This document shows, piece after piece, positions 18,640 to 27,588 of a stretch of 64,000 nt of DNA. The stretch lies in the NCBI RefSeq assembly GCF_001421015.2, contig NZ_CP013023.1, forward strand, positions 4,829,001 to 4,893,000. The letters are read 5' to 3'. Source of the stretch: Paenibacillus bovis. GTDB taxonomy: Bacteria; Bacillota; Bacilli; Paenibacillales; Paenibacillaceae. Under the pieces are notes generated by a model that did not search any database, was not told the origin of the DNA, and saw only the letters and a list, made by a program, of their open reading frames with translations. Position 1 is the stretch's first letter, and the number at the start of each line of letters is the position of its first letter. A program made the translations under genes and the position numbers.

Positions 18640-20064
18640 TCACTTTTCATCCTGGGAAGCTTCACGTTTGGCTTTTAGCCATTTTGGTGCTCCCTTGCTT
18701 TTTTGATCGGCTTTTCTTGTTTTGGTTCTGCCCTCTTTTTTGGATACAGCGCCATTTCGGCCAGCTGCCGGCTTACCGCCAGTAGATGGTTTGGCTTTAT
18801 TTTCCGATGGCGTTGTACGTACAGGCTGTACGGATGTCTGCTCCACTGCTTCATTCGGCTGTCCAGCCGGAGCTGTTTTCGCCGGGCGGGATGCTGCCGG
18901 CTTGCGAACCGGACGTTTGACTTCATCCGTGCTTATGACATGACCAGATTCGAGCACCTGCTCCTGCAGATCGATATTCAGCGTCTCGGCAAATTTGCGC
19001 ATAATAAAGCGTTCGCGATCGGTAACGATCGAAGCAGCTACGCCTTTTTTGCCCATACGGCCGGTACGTCCGCTGCGGTGTACATAGAACTCGGCGTCAA
19101 ATGCCGGGTCCAGACTCACTACCAGATTCAGGTCTTCAATATCCAGTCCGCGCGCGGCTACATCTGTCGCGACCAGTACCTCCACTTTGCCGGAACGGAA
19201 CTGGGACAGTACGGTACTGCGGGTAACTTTGTCTGCATCCCCGTAAATCGCGCGTACTTTGAAGCCCATATAATCGAGCTTGGATTCGATTTCGGCGATC
19301 AATTCCGTTGTATTCACGAATACGATCGAACGCGGAGCCTTGTAATGACGCAGCACGCGGCGCAGCGTATCCACCTTGTTGCGCTCTTCGGTCACAAAGT
19401 ATACATGTTCAATCGCAGATGCGGTATGACGCTCCGGCTCGATACCGACAACAGCCGGGTCCTGCATATCCCGCTGGGCGACACTGCGAATCTGGTCATT
19501 AACGGTTGCGGACAGGAAGACGAGTTGACGATCACGACGCGCGCTTTTGATAATACGCTGCACATCGGCACCGCCGCCCAATCCCAGTACCTGATCGACT
19601 TCATCGACAACAATCGTATTTACTTCGTGCATTTTCAGTTTGCGCATATTGATCAGTTCGTTGATACGTCCAGGTGTACCTACCGCAATATGCGGATGAC
19701 GTTTCAGTTTCTCGACCTGACGCTTGATTGCTGCGCCTCCGATCAGTCCCAGCGTCGTAATACCGCACTCCTCGCCGTAACGTTCGCTTTCGCGGACAAT
19801 CTGCATAGCCAGCTCCTGCGTAGGCGCCAGAATCAGCGCCTGCATCTGCTTGCGCTGCGGATCGATCTTCTGCAAAATCGGCAGCAAATAAGCCAGCGTC
19901 TTGCCGCTGCCGGTTTGGGACTGGGCGATAATATCCCGACCTGCCAGCATCAGCGGAATGGTCTCCTCCTGTACCGGAGAAGGCGTTGTAATACCATATC
20001 GAGTCAGTGCATCGTTAAATACTTCTTCCATGCCCAGCTCGAGAAAATTCAATTTTGATTCCAT
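18640..20064 (-). CDS. DEAD-box-type ATP-dependent RNA helicase with a DEVD motif II
   Basis: A 474-residue helicase. Motif I is AQSQTGSGKT (47-56), Ia APTQELA, Ib TPGR, III SAT, and VI HRSGRTGR. Motif II reads V-D-E-V-D (Asp154-Glu-Val-Asp157) rather than DEAD; the catalytic DE and final Asp are retained. The last ~100 residues are a basic Lys/Pro/Ala-rich tail, likely RNA-binding. Bacterial relatives (CshA, CshB, YfmL, DbpA) act in RNA decay or ribosome assembly in the cold; which one this matches is not clear. The start at 20064 has AAAGGA 8 nt upstream, while the earlier ATG at 20073 abuts it. Confidence 0.9.
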   Translation of the reverse strand: MESKLNFLELGMEEVFNDALTRYGITTPSPVQEETIPLMLAGRDIIAQSQTGSGKTLAYLLPILQKIDPQRKQMQALILAPTQELAMQIVRESERYGEECGITTLGLIGGAAIKRQVEKLKRHPHIAVGTPGRINELINMRKLKMHEVNTIVVDEVDQVLGLGGGADVQRIIKSARRDRQLVFLSATVNDQIRSVAQRDMQDPAVVGIEPERHTASAIEHVYFVTEERNKVDTLRRVLRHYKAPRSIVFVNTTELIAEIESKLDYMGFKVRAIYGDADKVTRSTVLSQFRSGKVEVLVATDVAARGLDIEDLNLVVSLDPAFDAEFYVHRSGRTGRMGKKGVAASIVTDRERFIMRKFAETLNIDLQEQVLESGHVISTDEVKRPVRKPAASRPAKTAPAGQPNEAVEQTSVQPVRTTPSENKAKPSTGGKPAAGRNGAVSKKEGRTKTRKADQKSKGAPKWLKAKREASQDEK

Positions 20065-20204
20065 GGGTTTCATCCTTTATCGTTCAAGTTAAAGTGTATG
20101 CAAATCAACGGACACAGCCAGAATCCTTACAGAGCACCATACCTTATCATTATATCAGCATTTGGTACAAATCCGCACTGCAATATGCATTTCATCAACA
20201 GCTG

Positions 20205-20981
20205 TTATTTACGGTCAAAAAAGCGGTAGGTGAGCCGGTCCACAAGCCGTGGACAAAGCGTATACAGCCGTAGTCCAAAAGCGGCAATGCCCGGCAGATC
20301 CGATTCTTCTTTCTTTTTGCGCATTACACGTACGATTTCCCGGCATACGCGACCGGGCGGCAGCATAAATCCGCTCACATTGCGCACATACTCGCCAGAA
20401 GGATCGGCCCGCTCAAAAAAGGCGGTACTGATCGGTCCCGGATTGATGGAAGAAACTGTGATACCTGTACCGCGCAGTTCCTGACGCAACGAGTTGGTAA
20501 AGCCGAGAACTGCATGCTTGGTCGCCGTGTAGGCTGTCGATTTGGCTGTCGCAAATTTGCCGGCCAGCGAAGCCACATTGACGATCTGTCCGCTGCCTGC
20601 TGCCAGCATATACGGCAGTACAGCCCGGGTACAGCGAACGATGCCCATATAATTCACATCCATCATTTCGCTGTACTCTTCCAGTTCCATTTCCTGAATA
20701 CTTTTGAACTGACCATAGCCTGCATTGTTGAGCAGAATATCAATCCGGCCGTACTTGTCCATTACCTGCCGAACCGCCTGCTCAATTTCCTCGGCACTCT
20801 GTACATCCATCCGTATAATCTCATGCGGACCGTTAAGTCCCCGCGATAGCTGAACCAGCTTGTCTTCGGAGCGCGCAGTCAATATCGGGATTGCTCCCTG
20901 CTCCAGCAGCAGCGGCGCTACTCCTGCACCCAAACCGCTGGATGCACCCGTTATCAATATCACTTTATTTTCCAGATTCAT
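20205..20981 (-). CDS. Short-chain dehydrogenase/reductase (SDR) family oxidoreductase
   Basis: A 258-residue classical SDR. It has cofactor motif TGASSGLG (11-18), structural NNAG (85-88) and catalytic Ser138, Tyr151 and Lys155 (YTATK). The Arg at the end of strand 2 (LTARSEDK) suggests NADP preference (inference). The C-terminus ends in an amphipathic basic segment, as in YqjQ/DltE-like SDRs. The substrate is unknown. The start at 20981 has GGAGGG 7 nt upstream. Confidence 0.88.
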   Translation of the reverse strand: MNLENKVILITGASSGLGAGVAPLLLEQGAIPILTARSEDKLVQLSRGLNGPHEIIRMDVQSAEEIEQAVRQVMDKYGRIDILLNNAGYGQFKSIQEMELEEYSEMMDVNYMGIVRCTRAVLPYMLAAGSGQIVNVASLAGKFATAKSTAYTATKHAVLGFTNSLRQELRGTGITVSSINPGPISTAFFERADPSGEYVRNVSGFMLPPGRVCREIVRVMRKKKEESDLPGIAAFGLRLYTLCPRLVDRLTYRFFDRK

Positions 20982-21233
20982 ACCGTTCCCTCCAGTCTCT
21001 TCTATTCTAAGAGATTCATCATCAGATATCCAGCAGACAGCATCGGAGCTGCTGGTGAGATAGATACAGGCTTTTGCATGCTTGCTACCACTCCAATGCT
21101 CATACCCATTAGAGGGAAATTTCACCTGATTATCCAGTAAGCTTATGCTATATTGAAATAAACAGCTATCTGTATAAATAGAGACTTACAGAGACCGGCT
21201 TATAGATACGCAACAATGAACAAGGGGGATACT

Positions 21234-22571
21234 ATGATACACTGCCATGTTTGTGGTGCACCACAGCAGGAAGATGCGGTCTTCTGCAGCCGCTGCGGTA
21301 TAAGGCTCACTGAAGACACAGAACCGGATCAGGCCGACGCCACCCAAGCTGCGCCCGATGCACTGGAGCTGCTGCAGCAAAATATTCTACCGAATCAGCC
21401 AGCAGAACCAGTTGCAGCCTTACCAGCAGAACCAGTTGCAGCCTTATTAGAAGACACACCGACTGCAGCCAACACCGAAAGTTTGCTTCCATCGCGTCAT
21501 CATCCTCGTCATCCGATGATGTGGATTACACCTGTTCTACTGCTATTGATTACAGGTGCAGCTCTATGGTGGGCCTACCAGCATGAGCTGCAGCAGAATC
21601 AGCAGGCTATCCAGCTGCAGCAGCAAGCCCAAAAACTGGCGCTGCAGAGCAAATACAAAGAAGCCGAAAATACGATTAACCAGGCCCTGGCTCTGCGGCC
21701 GCAAGAACCATCCTTTACCACCGATCTGAATCTGATCCAAAAGGCAGATCGGCTCCATACCAAGCTGACTGCCGTCTCCGGTCGATTAAAAAATAATCAG
21801 CTCGACAGCGCCGAACACTCTCTCGGTATTCTGGAAAAAGAATTGTCGGGACGCACCGAGCCGCTATTTCGGCCCGAACAGAAACTGGCCGAGCAGAATC
21901 GGAATCAATTATCGATCCTGACAATCAAAAAAGAGCTCGACAACCTGAATGATGTGGAGTCGCTCGCCTACAAACTGGACGAAGTAGATCGACTGGACAC
22001 CAAGGATGCCCAAGAAGTACATGATTTGATTATTAACAAAATCGTGCTGCTGACACTCAAACAAGCCGAAGAGCTGATCCAGGACAGCAGCTTCGATGAA
22101 GCCGCCCAAATCGTGCAAACTGCGATCGAGTACACCGGCTCCCAGCAGAAACTCAAAGATATGCAGACCCGGATTCGTTCCGAGCAGCAAGCTTTTGAAA
22201 AAGCGGAGCAAGAGCGCATACGTGCTGCCCAGCAGATGGCAGAAGCCGAAGATCTCAAAAATCGTACAGAAGGTGTACAGGTCAGTCAAGTAACGACCAG
22301 TGTTACCGAGTATGGGGATCTGGACACAACCGGTATCGTAGAGAATACGGCGACCCAGCCGATCTATGGCATCACAATCCATTATTCCCTATATGATGCG
22401 AATGGCGCTTATCTCTCTTCTTCCACGACCTCCACGGATCCCTATTATCTGGAGCCGGGGGAAACAGCTTCCTTTAGCGCGTATGACTACGGCTATGGCT
22501 GGTATGATCAGGTGCAGGTACAGCTCGATCAAGTGACCTGGTATCTGGATGAAGGAGGTTCCCATGAATAA
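21234..22571 (+). CDS. Membrane protein with N-terminal zinc ribbon and C-terminal FxLYD-type domain
   Basis: A 445-residue protein. A C4 zinc ribbon is at the N-terminus (Cys4, Cys7, Cys18, Cys21). A Glu/Pro/Ala linker follows, carrying a perfect 24-bp tandem duplication that repeats PAEPVAAL. A single transmembrane segment lies at ~96-116, and a Gln/Glu-rich helical or coiled-coil region at ~120-340. The C-terminal ~90 residues resemble an FxLYD domain (GIVENTATQPIYGITIHYSLYD). Predicted topology: ribbon inside, helices and FxLYD outside. The start at 21234 has AAGGGGG about 6 nt upstream and puts the ribbon at residue 1. It overlaps the next gene, a secreted-type serine protease, by 8 nt, so the two form an operon. 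The function is not established. Confidence 0.8.
   Translation: MIHCHVCGAPQQEDAVFCSRCGIRLTEDTEPDQADATQAAPDALELLQQNILPNQPAEPVAALPAEPVAALLEDTPTAANTESLLPSRHHPRHPMMWITPVLLLLITGAALWWAYQHELQQNQQAIQLQQQAQKLALQSKYKEAENTINQALALRPQEPSFTTDLNLIQKADRLHTKLTAVSGRLKNNQLDSAEHSLGILEKELSGRTEPLFRPEQKLAEQNRNQLSILTIKKELDNLNDVESLAYKLDEVDRLDTKDAQEVHDLIINKIVLLTLKQAEELIQDSSFDEAAQIVQTAIEYTGSQQKLKDMQTRIRSEQQAFEKAEQERIRAAQQMAEAEDLKNRTEGVQVSQVTTSVTEYGDLDTTGIVENTATQPIYGITIHYSLYDANGAYLSSSTTSTDPYYLEPGETASFSAYDYGYGWYDQVQVQLDQVTWYLDEGGSHE
21399..21446 (+). repeat. Perfect 24-bp tandem duplication inside a coding region
   Basis: Two identical 24-nt copies occur at 21399-21422 and 21423-21446. They encode PAEPVAAL twice in the flexible linker of the zinc-ribbon protein. 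Confidence 0.9.
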
Positions 22572-23688
22572 AGGATGGATTATCAGTATCGTATCCAGTG
22601 TACTTATCGTTGGCGCCGGTCTGGGTGGCTATGCCTACATTAACCGGACCATACCTGCACAGCTGACTACCAAACCGCTGCTGGCAGCCACAGCATCGTC
22701 AGCTGCATCCAAACCGAATTCGCTTAAGACGATCATTCATGAATCACAGAAAAAGGTCGTCATGATCCGCCAGGAAGACGGCATTCTCGGATCGGGATTT
22801 CTGTATAATACATCCGGCGATGTGATTACCAACGCCCATGTAGTTGCAGGCACCAAAAATGTAGAAGTCAAAACCGCCGATGCCCGGTCGCTGAAAGGTA
22901 CCGTTATCGGCATAGGAACGGATACTGATATTGCTGTTGTACGCGTTCCCGAACTGGCAGATACCAAGCCGCTAGCGCTGGCAGCAGCGTCCAAAGCCGA
23001 TGTAGGTGATAATGTACTCGCTCTGGGCAGTCCGCTCGGATTTCAAAATACGGTGACCACCGGTATTATCAGCGGTGTCGGTCGTGATCTGACGATTGAT
23101 CCCTACATTTACCGGAATCTGTATCAAATCTCTGCACCGATTGCACCGGGTAACAGCGGCGGTCCTCTGATCGATGCTGCTACCGGTGAAGTGATCGGTA
23201 TTAATTCGGCGGCAGCTACAGAATCGAATTCGATTGGTTTCAGTATCCCTGTCTCCGAAATCAAGGATATGGTCACCGAGTGGTCAGCGCATCCTGTACA
23301 GAATCTGCCGAAGACTGCATCCACCGATACCGGTGCCGGGGAAGAACAGCTCTCCCTTACCGATGAAGCAGAATATGTGGTGAGCTACTTTTATGACAGT
23401 CTTAATGCCCGCGATTATGTTACGGCCTATTCACTGCTGGGCAGCCGCTGGCAGGGCAAGCTCGCTTATGCCAAGTTCCGTGAAGGTTATCTGAATACCG
23501 GCACAGTAACTGTCGATCGCATTTCTTCCGAGCGCGAGGGAGATCAGGCAATCGTCTCGATGCGGATTACTGCTGAAGAGCGCAAAGATACAGGTACGGT
23601 CTACACCTCGTATCAGATCAATTACACTGCCGGTTACGAGAATAATGTACTGAAAATTCTTAGCGGCAAAGCCGAGAAAGTCAAATAA
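22564..23688 (+). CDS. Membrane-anchored S1C (HtrA/trypsin-like) serine protease without PDZ domain
   Basis: A 374-residue protein. A signal anchor lies at ~5-25, and the protease domain carries the triad His92 (NAHVV), Asp122 (TDIAVV) and Ser198 (APGNSGGPL). After ~250 there is no PDZ domain; instead a ~110-residue domain (EAEYVVSYFYDSLNARDYVTAYSLL) resembles the NTF2-like fold. The active site is expected outside the membrane. The start at 22564 has AAGGAGG 5 nt upstream and lies within the previous gene's 3' end. HtrA-type enzymes handle misfolded exported proteins. Coupling to the FxLYD membrane protein suggests a dedicated partner or substrate relation (inference). Confidence 0.88.
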   Translation: MNKGWIISIVSSVLIVGAGLGGYAYINRTIPAQLTTKPLLAATASSAASKPNSLKTIIHESQKKVVMIRQEDGILGSGFLYNTSGDVITNAHVVAGTKNVEVKTADARSLKGTVIGIGTDTDIAVVRVPELADTKPLALAAASKADVGDNVLALGSPLGFQNTVTTGIISGVGRDLTIDPYIYRNLYQISAPIAPGNSGGPLIDAATGEVIGINSAAATESNSIGFSIPVSEIKDMVTEWSAHPVQNLPKTASTDTGAGEEQLSLTDEAEYVVSYFYDSLNARDYVTAYSLLGSRWQGKLAYAKFREGYLNTGTVTVDRISSEREGDQAIVSMRITAEERKDTGTVYTSYQINYTAGYENNVLKILSGKAEKVK

Positions 23689-23770
23689 TCCTCTGATTCC
23701 AGCAGAAATTCCGGCTGTCGCCGCATAAGCATCAACTGCCCGCATAGATACCAATTATCATAAAAAATAC

Positions 23771-23802
23771 AAAAAAACGATGTCCTAAGGACATCGTTTT
23801 TG
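23771..23802. terminator. Bidirectional terminator between the S1C protease gene and cheX
   Basis: AACGATGTCC pairs with GGACATCGTT around a TAA loop and is flanked by A and T runs, so it can serve both convergent genes. Confidence 0.9.
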
Positions 23803-23818
23803 CTTGCTTTATCGTGGA

Positions 23819-24274
23819 TCAGGATACCATAACCTGAATATCCAGTTCGCCAATACCTTCCATAATCAATGGAATAGTCAATGCTTTGGCTGCAGTGAAG
23901 GTAATTGCACTTGTTTTCATTACTTTTGGAGGCGTAATATCTACTGTTACACCCTGATTGGACAAAATGGTACTGGCATTGCCGCTGATCATATTACCGA
24001 GCTCGGAAATGGCGCTTTGTCCCATCTCGTCCATCTCTGTCATGACAAATCCGCCCATCATTGCCGAGACCATACGCAAAGCTACACTTTCATGAATACC
24101 AAAAATAATATCGCCGCTCATTTGTCCGGTCATGCCAATCTGAATCCAGATATGGTTGTCTGCCATCTCAATATCCTTGATCCCTAGATTTCCGGTAGAA
24201 GGGGCTACCTGAACCACCTGCCCGATAACCAACCTTGCTGCTTCCAAAAATGGATTAATAACTTCCGCCTTCAT
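23819..24274 (-). CDS. cheX: Chemotaxis protein CheX
   Basis: A 151-residue protein of the CheC/CheX/FliY phosphatase superfamily. The active-site pattern E-x2-N occurs once (SELGNMISGNA), as in CheX. It dephosphorylates CheY-P during chemotactic adaptation. It stands alone here, away from a fla/che operon. GAGGGGAG precedes the ATG. Confidence 0.88.
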   Translation of the reverse strand: MKAEVINPFLEAARLVIGQVVQVAPSTGNLGIKDIEMADNHIWIQIGMTGQMSGDIIFGIHESVALRMVSAMMGGFVMTEMDEMGQSAISELGNMISGNASTILSNQGVTVDITPPKVMKTSAITFTAAKALTIPLIMEGIGELDIQVMVS

Positions 24275-24694
24275 ACTTTAATACTCCCCTCTACTTATGG
24301 GTTACTATTTTAAATGAAACTTATGACCTATGAATTGTAATGTTATTATAACTTATAACCTAGGACAATTCATCCAGAAACATTGAAACATTTCAAATTT
24401 TATCAAATTTGTTTTAGAAATAAGGTTTTCATCGATGTTATATTGTCGATTTCTAGGTACAAAGAATGGTGTGTGTGTTGTTTTATAGGTCCAATCGACT
24501 GCCTTTTTATTATTATCGGATAATGCGAGGGATTTATGTAGATTAGAATGAGCTGAATAAATCGGTTTGGGCTAATTATTTTGTGGATTTTATCAAAGGC
24601 GAGTGAATTCGTTCACGAATGGGTGTTCTATCGCATTGCCGCTTTTTCGGGAATCACCTATAATTTAATAATAGGTGTACATAAGGAGGAACTC
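24275..24694. other. Intergenic region between cheX and the LysR gene
   Basis: This 420-bp region is AT-rich on the left. It holds an interrupted palindrome TTGAAA-CA-TTTCAA (24383-24396), a weak leftward TTGTCC-17-TAACAT pair near 24350 that could serve cheX, and the rightward LysR promoter described separately. No gene was seen. Confidence 0.4.
24636..24677 (+). promoter_or_regulatory. Promoter of the LysR-hisJ operon with an overlapping palindrome
   Basis: TTGCCG (24636-24641) and TATAAT (24659-24664) are separated by 17 nt. An inverted repeat CACCTAT-N9-ATAGGTG (24655-24677) covers the -10 box. It could be an autoregulatory operator (inference). Confidence 0.6.
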
Positions 24695-25597
24695 ATGAAT
24701 ATCAGTCAATTGGAGACATTATTGACCATTTCGCGGACGATGAGCTTCCGTAAGGCAGGTGAATTGCTTAATCTGACACAGCCTGCGGTCTCCGCTCAGA
24801 TCAAAAGCCTCGAAGATGAATTCAAGACCCTGCTCGTCAACCGCAATCAGCCGGTTACGCTTACGGATCAGGGTACCGTATTTCTGGAGCACGCCGAACA
24901 AATTTTGACGATTGTGGAACAGCTCAAGCAGCGGCTGTCCGATCTGGATGAGACACCCCAGGGACGCATTCTGCTGGGCACAACTACCTCGATTGCGATT
25001 CAGATTCTGCCGCGGGTTTTGTCCTATTTTCAGAATCAGTTCCCGTTGATCAAAACGATGATTCATTCGATGTCTTCTTCCCAGGTCTATCACAGTGTGG
25101 AAAACGGGATTGTGGATGTCGGCATCGGTTATCTGATCGAGCGCAATCCGAATCTGGAGACGTCTATCCTCTATTATGATATGTTCGAACTGGTCGTCTC
25201 TCCCCAGCATCCCCTGGCACGTACCCGCAAGGCCACGATCCACGATCTGGAGAATCTTCCTCTGATTATGCTGTCTCCGGATACCGTCGGTAGACGTTTT
25301 GTCGATGACGTGTTCAAAGCGCACCAGATTGTGCCCCAGGTAATGATGGAACTGTCCAGCAGCGAGGAAGTAAAACGAATGGTCGAGATTGATCTTGGCG
25401 CAGCGATTATTTCCAGACAGTCGATTACGAGTGAGCTGAAGCATGGCACACTTGTGATGATTCCGATGCCGGAGTTTGAAGTCAGTCATCCGGTAGGTCT
25501 GATCTACAAATCCGGACGTTATCTCAATTCGGCGATGCGCCAGTTTCTCAATGATCTCAAAGGGATGCCGGAAGATCATTTTACGAGTCCGGAATAA
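24695..25597 (+). CDS. LysR-family transcriptional regulator
   Basis: A 300-residue LysR regulator. The N-terminal HTH is MSFRKAGELLNLTQPAVSAQIKSLE, followed by the linker helix and a two-lobed effector domain. The start at 24695 has AAGGAGG 6 nt upstream; the frame extends earlier without a ribosome site. It is followed after 24 nt by a histidinol phosphatase gene on the same strand, with no terminator between, so the two are cotranscribed. The effector is unknown. Confidence 0.9.
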   Translation: MNISQLETLLTISRTMSFRKAGELLNLTQPAVSAQIKSLEDEFKTLLVNRNQPVTLTDQGTVFLEHAEQILTIVEQLKQRLSDLDETPQGRILLGTTTSIAIQILPRVLSYFQNQFPLIKTMIHSMSSSQVYHSVENGIVDVGIGYLIERNPNLETSILYYDMFELVVSPQHPLARTRKATIHDLENLPLIMLSPDTVGRRFVDDVFKAHQIVPQVMMELSSSEEVKRMVEIDLGAAIISRQSITSELKHGTLVMIPMPEFEVSHPVGLIYKSGRYLNSAMRQFLNDLKGMPEDHFTSPE

Positions 25598-25621
25598 ATT
25601 AGCCAAAGGAGCGATTGACGT

Positions 25622-26431
25622 ATGAGATTTGACCTGCACACCCACCATTACCGCTGCGGTCACGCAGTCGGTGATATTCGTGATTATATTGAAGCGGCGA
25701 TTGCCGCAGATCTTCAGGTGATCGGTATTTCCGATCATACACCGTATTTTGGTTCTGATGAGGATCAGCCTTTTCCCAATACAACGATGGGCAAAAGTGA
25801 ACTGAAAAATTATGTACAGGAAGTACTGGATCTGCAAAAAGAATACGCCGGCAAAATCGATGTACTGCTCGGTATTGAATCGGACTACTTCCCGGATCAT
25901 GCCCGGCTGTATCAGCAGACACTGTCCCAGTACCCTTTTGACTATATTATTGGCTCCGTGCATTTCAGCGATGGATACAGCATATTCGACCGTACCCGCT
26001 GGGAAGGCATGGATACCGCAGCCCAGGTAGCTGCCAAAACGGAATATTTCCGTCTGATCGGCGAATCCGCCAAAAGCGGCATGTTCCAGATCCTCGGTCA
26101 TATCGATGCAATGAAAAGCAATTATCCTGCTTTTACAGAGATTCAGGCTCCGCAGGCGCTGGACCAGATGCTACAGACGATTGCCGAATCCGGTGTAGCT
26201 ATTGAAGTGAATACATCCGGCAAAATCAAAGTATGCGGACTCTGGCATCCGGTGGATGATATCCTGGAGCGCGCCCATCATTTTGGCGTAGAAGTATCCT
26301 TTGGTTCGGATTCCCATATTGCCCAGCGCGTCGGAGACGATCTCGATCTGGTCGCACAGAAGCTGCGCGATATCGGTTATACCGAATGGGTCTATTACAA
26401 GCAAAAGCAGCGTCAGGCGGTTGCCCTGTAA
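25622..26431 (+). CDS. hisJ: Histidinol-phosphatase (PHP family, HisJ/HisK type)
   Basis: A 269-residue PHP-domain phosphatase. The metal-binding motifs are DLHTHHYRCGH at the N-terminus, GISDHT, GIESDYFP, GSVHF, GHIDA and GSDSH near the C-terminus. It removes phosphate from L-histidinol phosphate, the penultimate histidine step, in the cytoplasm. No other his genes are nearby, so the role rests on family alone. AAAGGAG lies upstream of the ATG. A terminator follows at 26457-26490. Confidence 0.85.
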   Translation: MRFDLHTHHYRCGHAVGDIRDYIEAAIAADLQVIGISDHTPYFGSDEDQPFPNTTMGKSELKNYVQEVLDLQKEYAGKIDVLLGIESDYFPDHARLYQQTLSQYPFDYIIGSVHFSDGYSIFDRTRWEGMDTAAQVAAKTEYFRLIGESAKSGMFQILGHIDAMKSNYPAFTEIQAPQALDQMLQTIAESGVAIEVNTSGKIKVCGLWHPVDDILERAHHFGVEVSFGSDSHIAQRVGDDLDLVAQKLRDIGYTEWVYYKQKQRQAVAL

Positions 26432-26456
26432 CCAACCGGATAACCGGATTATACGC

Positions 26457-26490
26457 AAAAAAAGAGGACCTGCATGTCGCAGGTCCTTTT
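26457..26490. terminator. Bidirectional terminator after hisJ
   Basis: AGGACCTGC pairs with GCAGGTCCT around a 5-nt loop, with A-rich and T-rich flanks. It also lies downstream of the leftward EamA gene. Confidence 0.88.
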
Positions 26491-26649
26491 ACATGTATCA
26501 AAAAGGGGGTCTTGTTATTCATCATACAGCCAGCTTGTTAGAATCGGATTGCAGCTGTATTGCAGTTAAATGACAAATCGGTAACTTGCCGATGTTCATA
26601 TGCTGATATACCTTGTCTGGACTGCTTGTATGTCACGTCCTCGGCTGCG

Positions 26650-27588
26650 TTATGTCTGCGAAGCTGCTATTTTGCGCTGACGATTCACTAGCAGAATACT
26701 TGCTGCAACAAGGCTAAGCGCTACGAGCGCCCACAGGGAAATATGCTCACCCAGCCATACCGCTGACAGTACCACGCCAAATAAAGGCGTCAGAAACAGA
26801 TACATGGATACTTTGCCCACTTCATTGTATTTCATCACCATATTCCAGAGGGCAAAAGCTCCTGCCGAGACAACAGCCAGATACAGCAGCATGCCAATCC
26901 CTACCAGATCCCATTCAAAAGGAACCGGATCCCCCGAAGCACAACCAAGCACCAGCAGTCCCAGGCCACCCCAGAACATCTGACGACCGGTCAGACTGAT
27001 CACCGGCTCTACAGCAGCTTCACGGCGTGCCAGCACGTTGCCTACGCCTCCGGACAGTGCAGACAGCAGCATCAGCAGCTCCGCCAGTCCGAACACAAGC
27101 CGAAGTTCATTGCCCTGCGCCATTCCCATCACTGTAATGCCGGAGAACCCGAGCAGCAGCCCTATCCATTTGCGAGCAGACAGCTTTTCTGTTCGTTCCA
27201 TCCACCGTACCGCCAGCAGCTGAAACAGCGAAGTCGAACCCGCAATAATAGACATGGTAATTCCCGATCCGAGTCCCAGCGCAGCATAGACCAGAATATA
27301 CTGCAGCAGCGTCTGCAGCAGGGCCAGCATACTCAATCTGCCAGCCGGTATTCGGGGGATTTTCTGTCCGCGCGGCTTGAGAATATAAGATAACAGGATC
27401 AGCAGCAGTCCTGCCAGCGCAAACCTGTACCCTGCAAACAGCCACTGGGCAAACAGATCATGCGAACCGATGCCCAGATGCTGATAGCTTAGCTTGATAA
27501 ATGGCAGTGCGCTTCCCCATAGAACAACAGCGATCAGCGAACTGACGAGTACACCGATAGGACTGGTAAACCAGCGTTCGCCGCTCAT
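26650..27588 (-). CDS. EamA/DMT-superfamily transporter
   Basis: A 312-residue membrane protein with about ten transmembrane segments in two EamA repeats (for example AVVLWGSALPFIKLSY in repeat 1 and the YNEVGKVSMYLFLTPLFGVVLS segment in repeat 2). DMT transporters of this type export amino acids, nucleobases or other metabolites; the substrate is unknown. The ATG overlaps the stop of the upstream GNAT gene by 4 nt, so the two are coupled. Confidence 0.88.
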   Translation of the reverse strand: MSGERWFTSPIGVLVSSLIAVVLWGSALPFIKLSYQHLGIGSHDLFAQWLFAGYRFALAGLLLILLSYILKPRGQKIPRIPAGRLSMLALLQTLLQYILVYAALGLGSGITMSIIAGSTSLFQLLAVRWMERTEKLSARKWIGLLLGFSGITVMGMAQGNELRLVFGLAELLMLLSALSGGVGNVLARREAAVEPVISLTGRQMFWGGLGLLVLGCASGDPVPFEWDLVGIGMLLYLAVVSAGAFALWNMVMKYNEVGKVSMYLFLTPLFGVVLSAVWLGEHISLWALVALSLVAASILLVNRQRKIAASQT

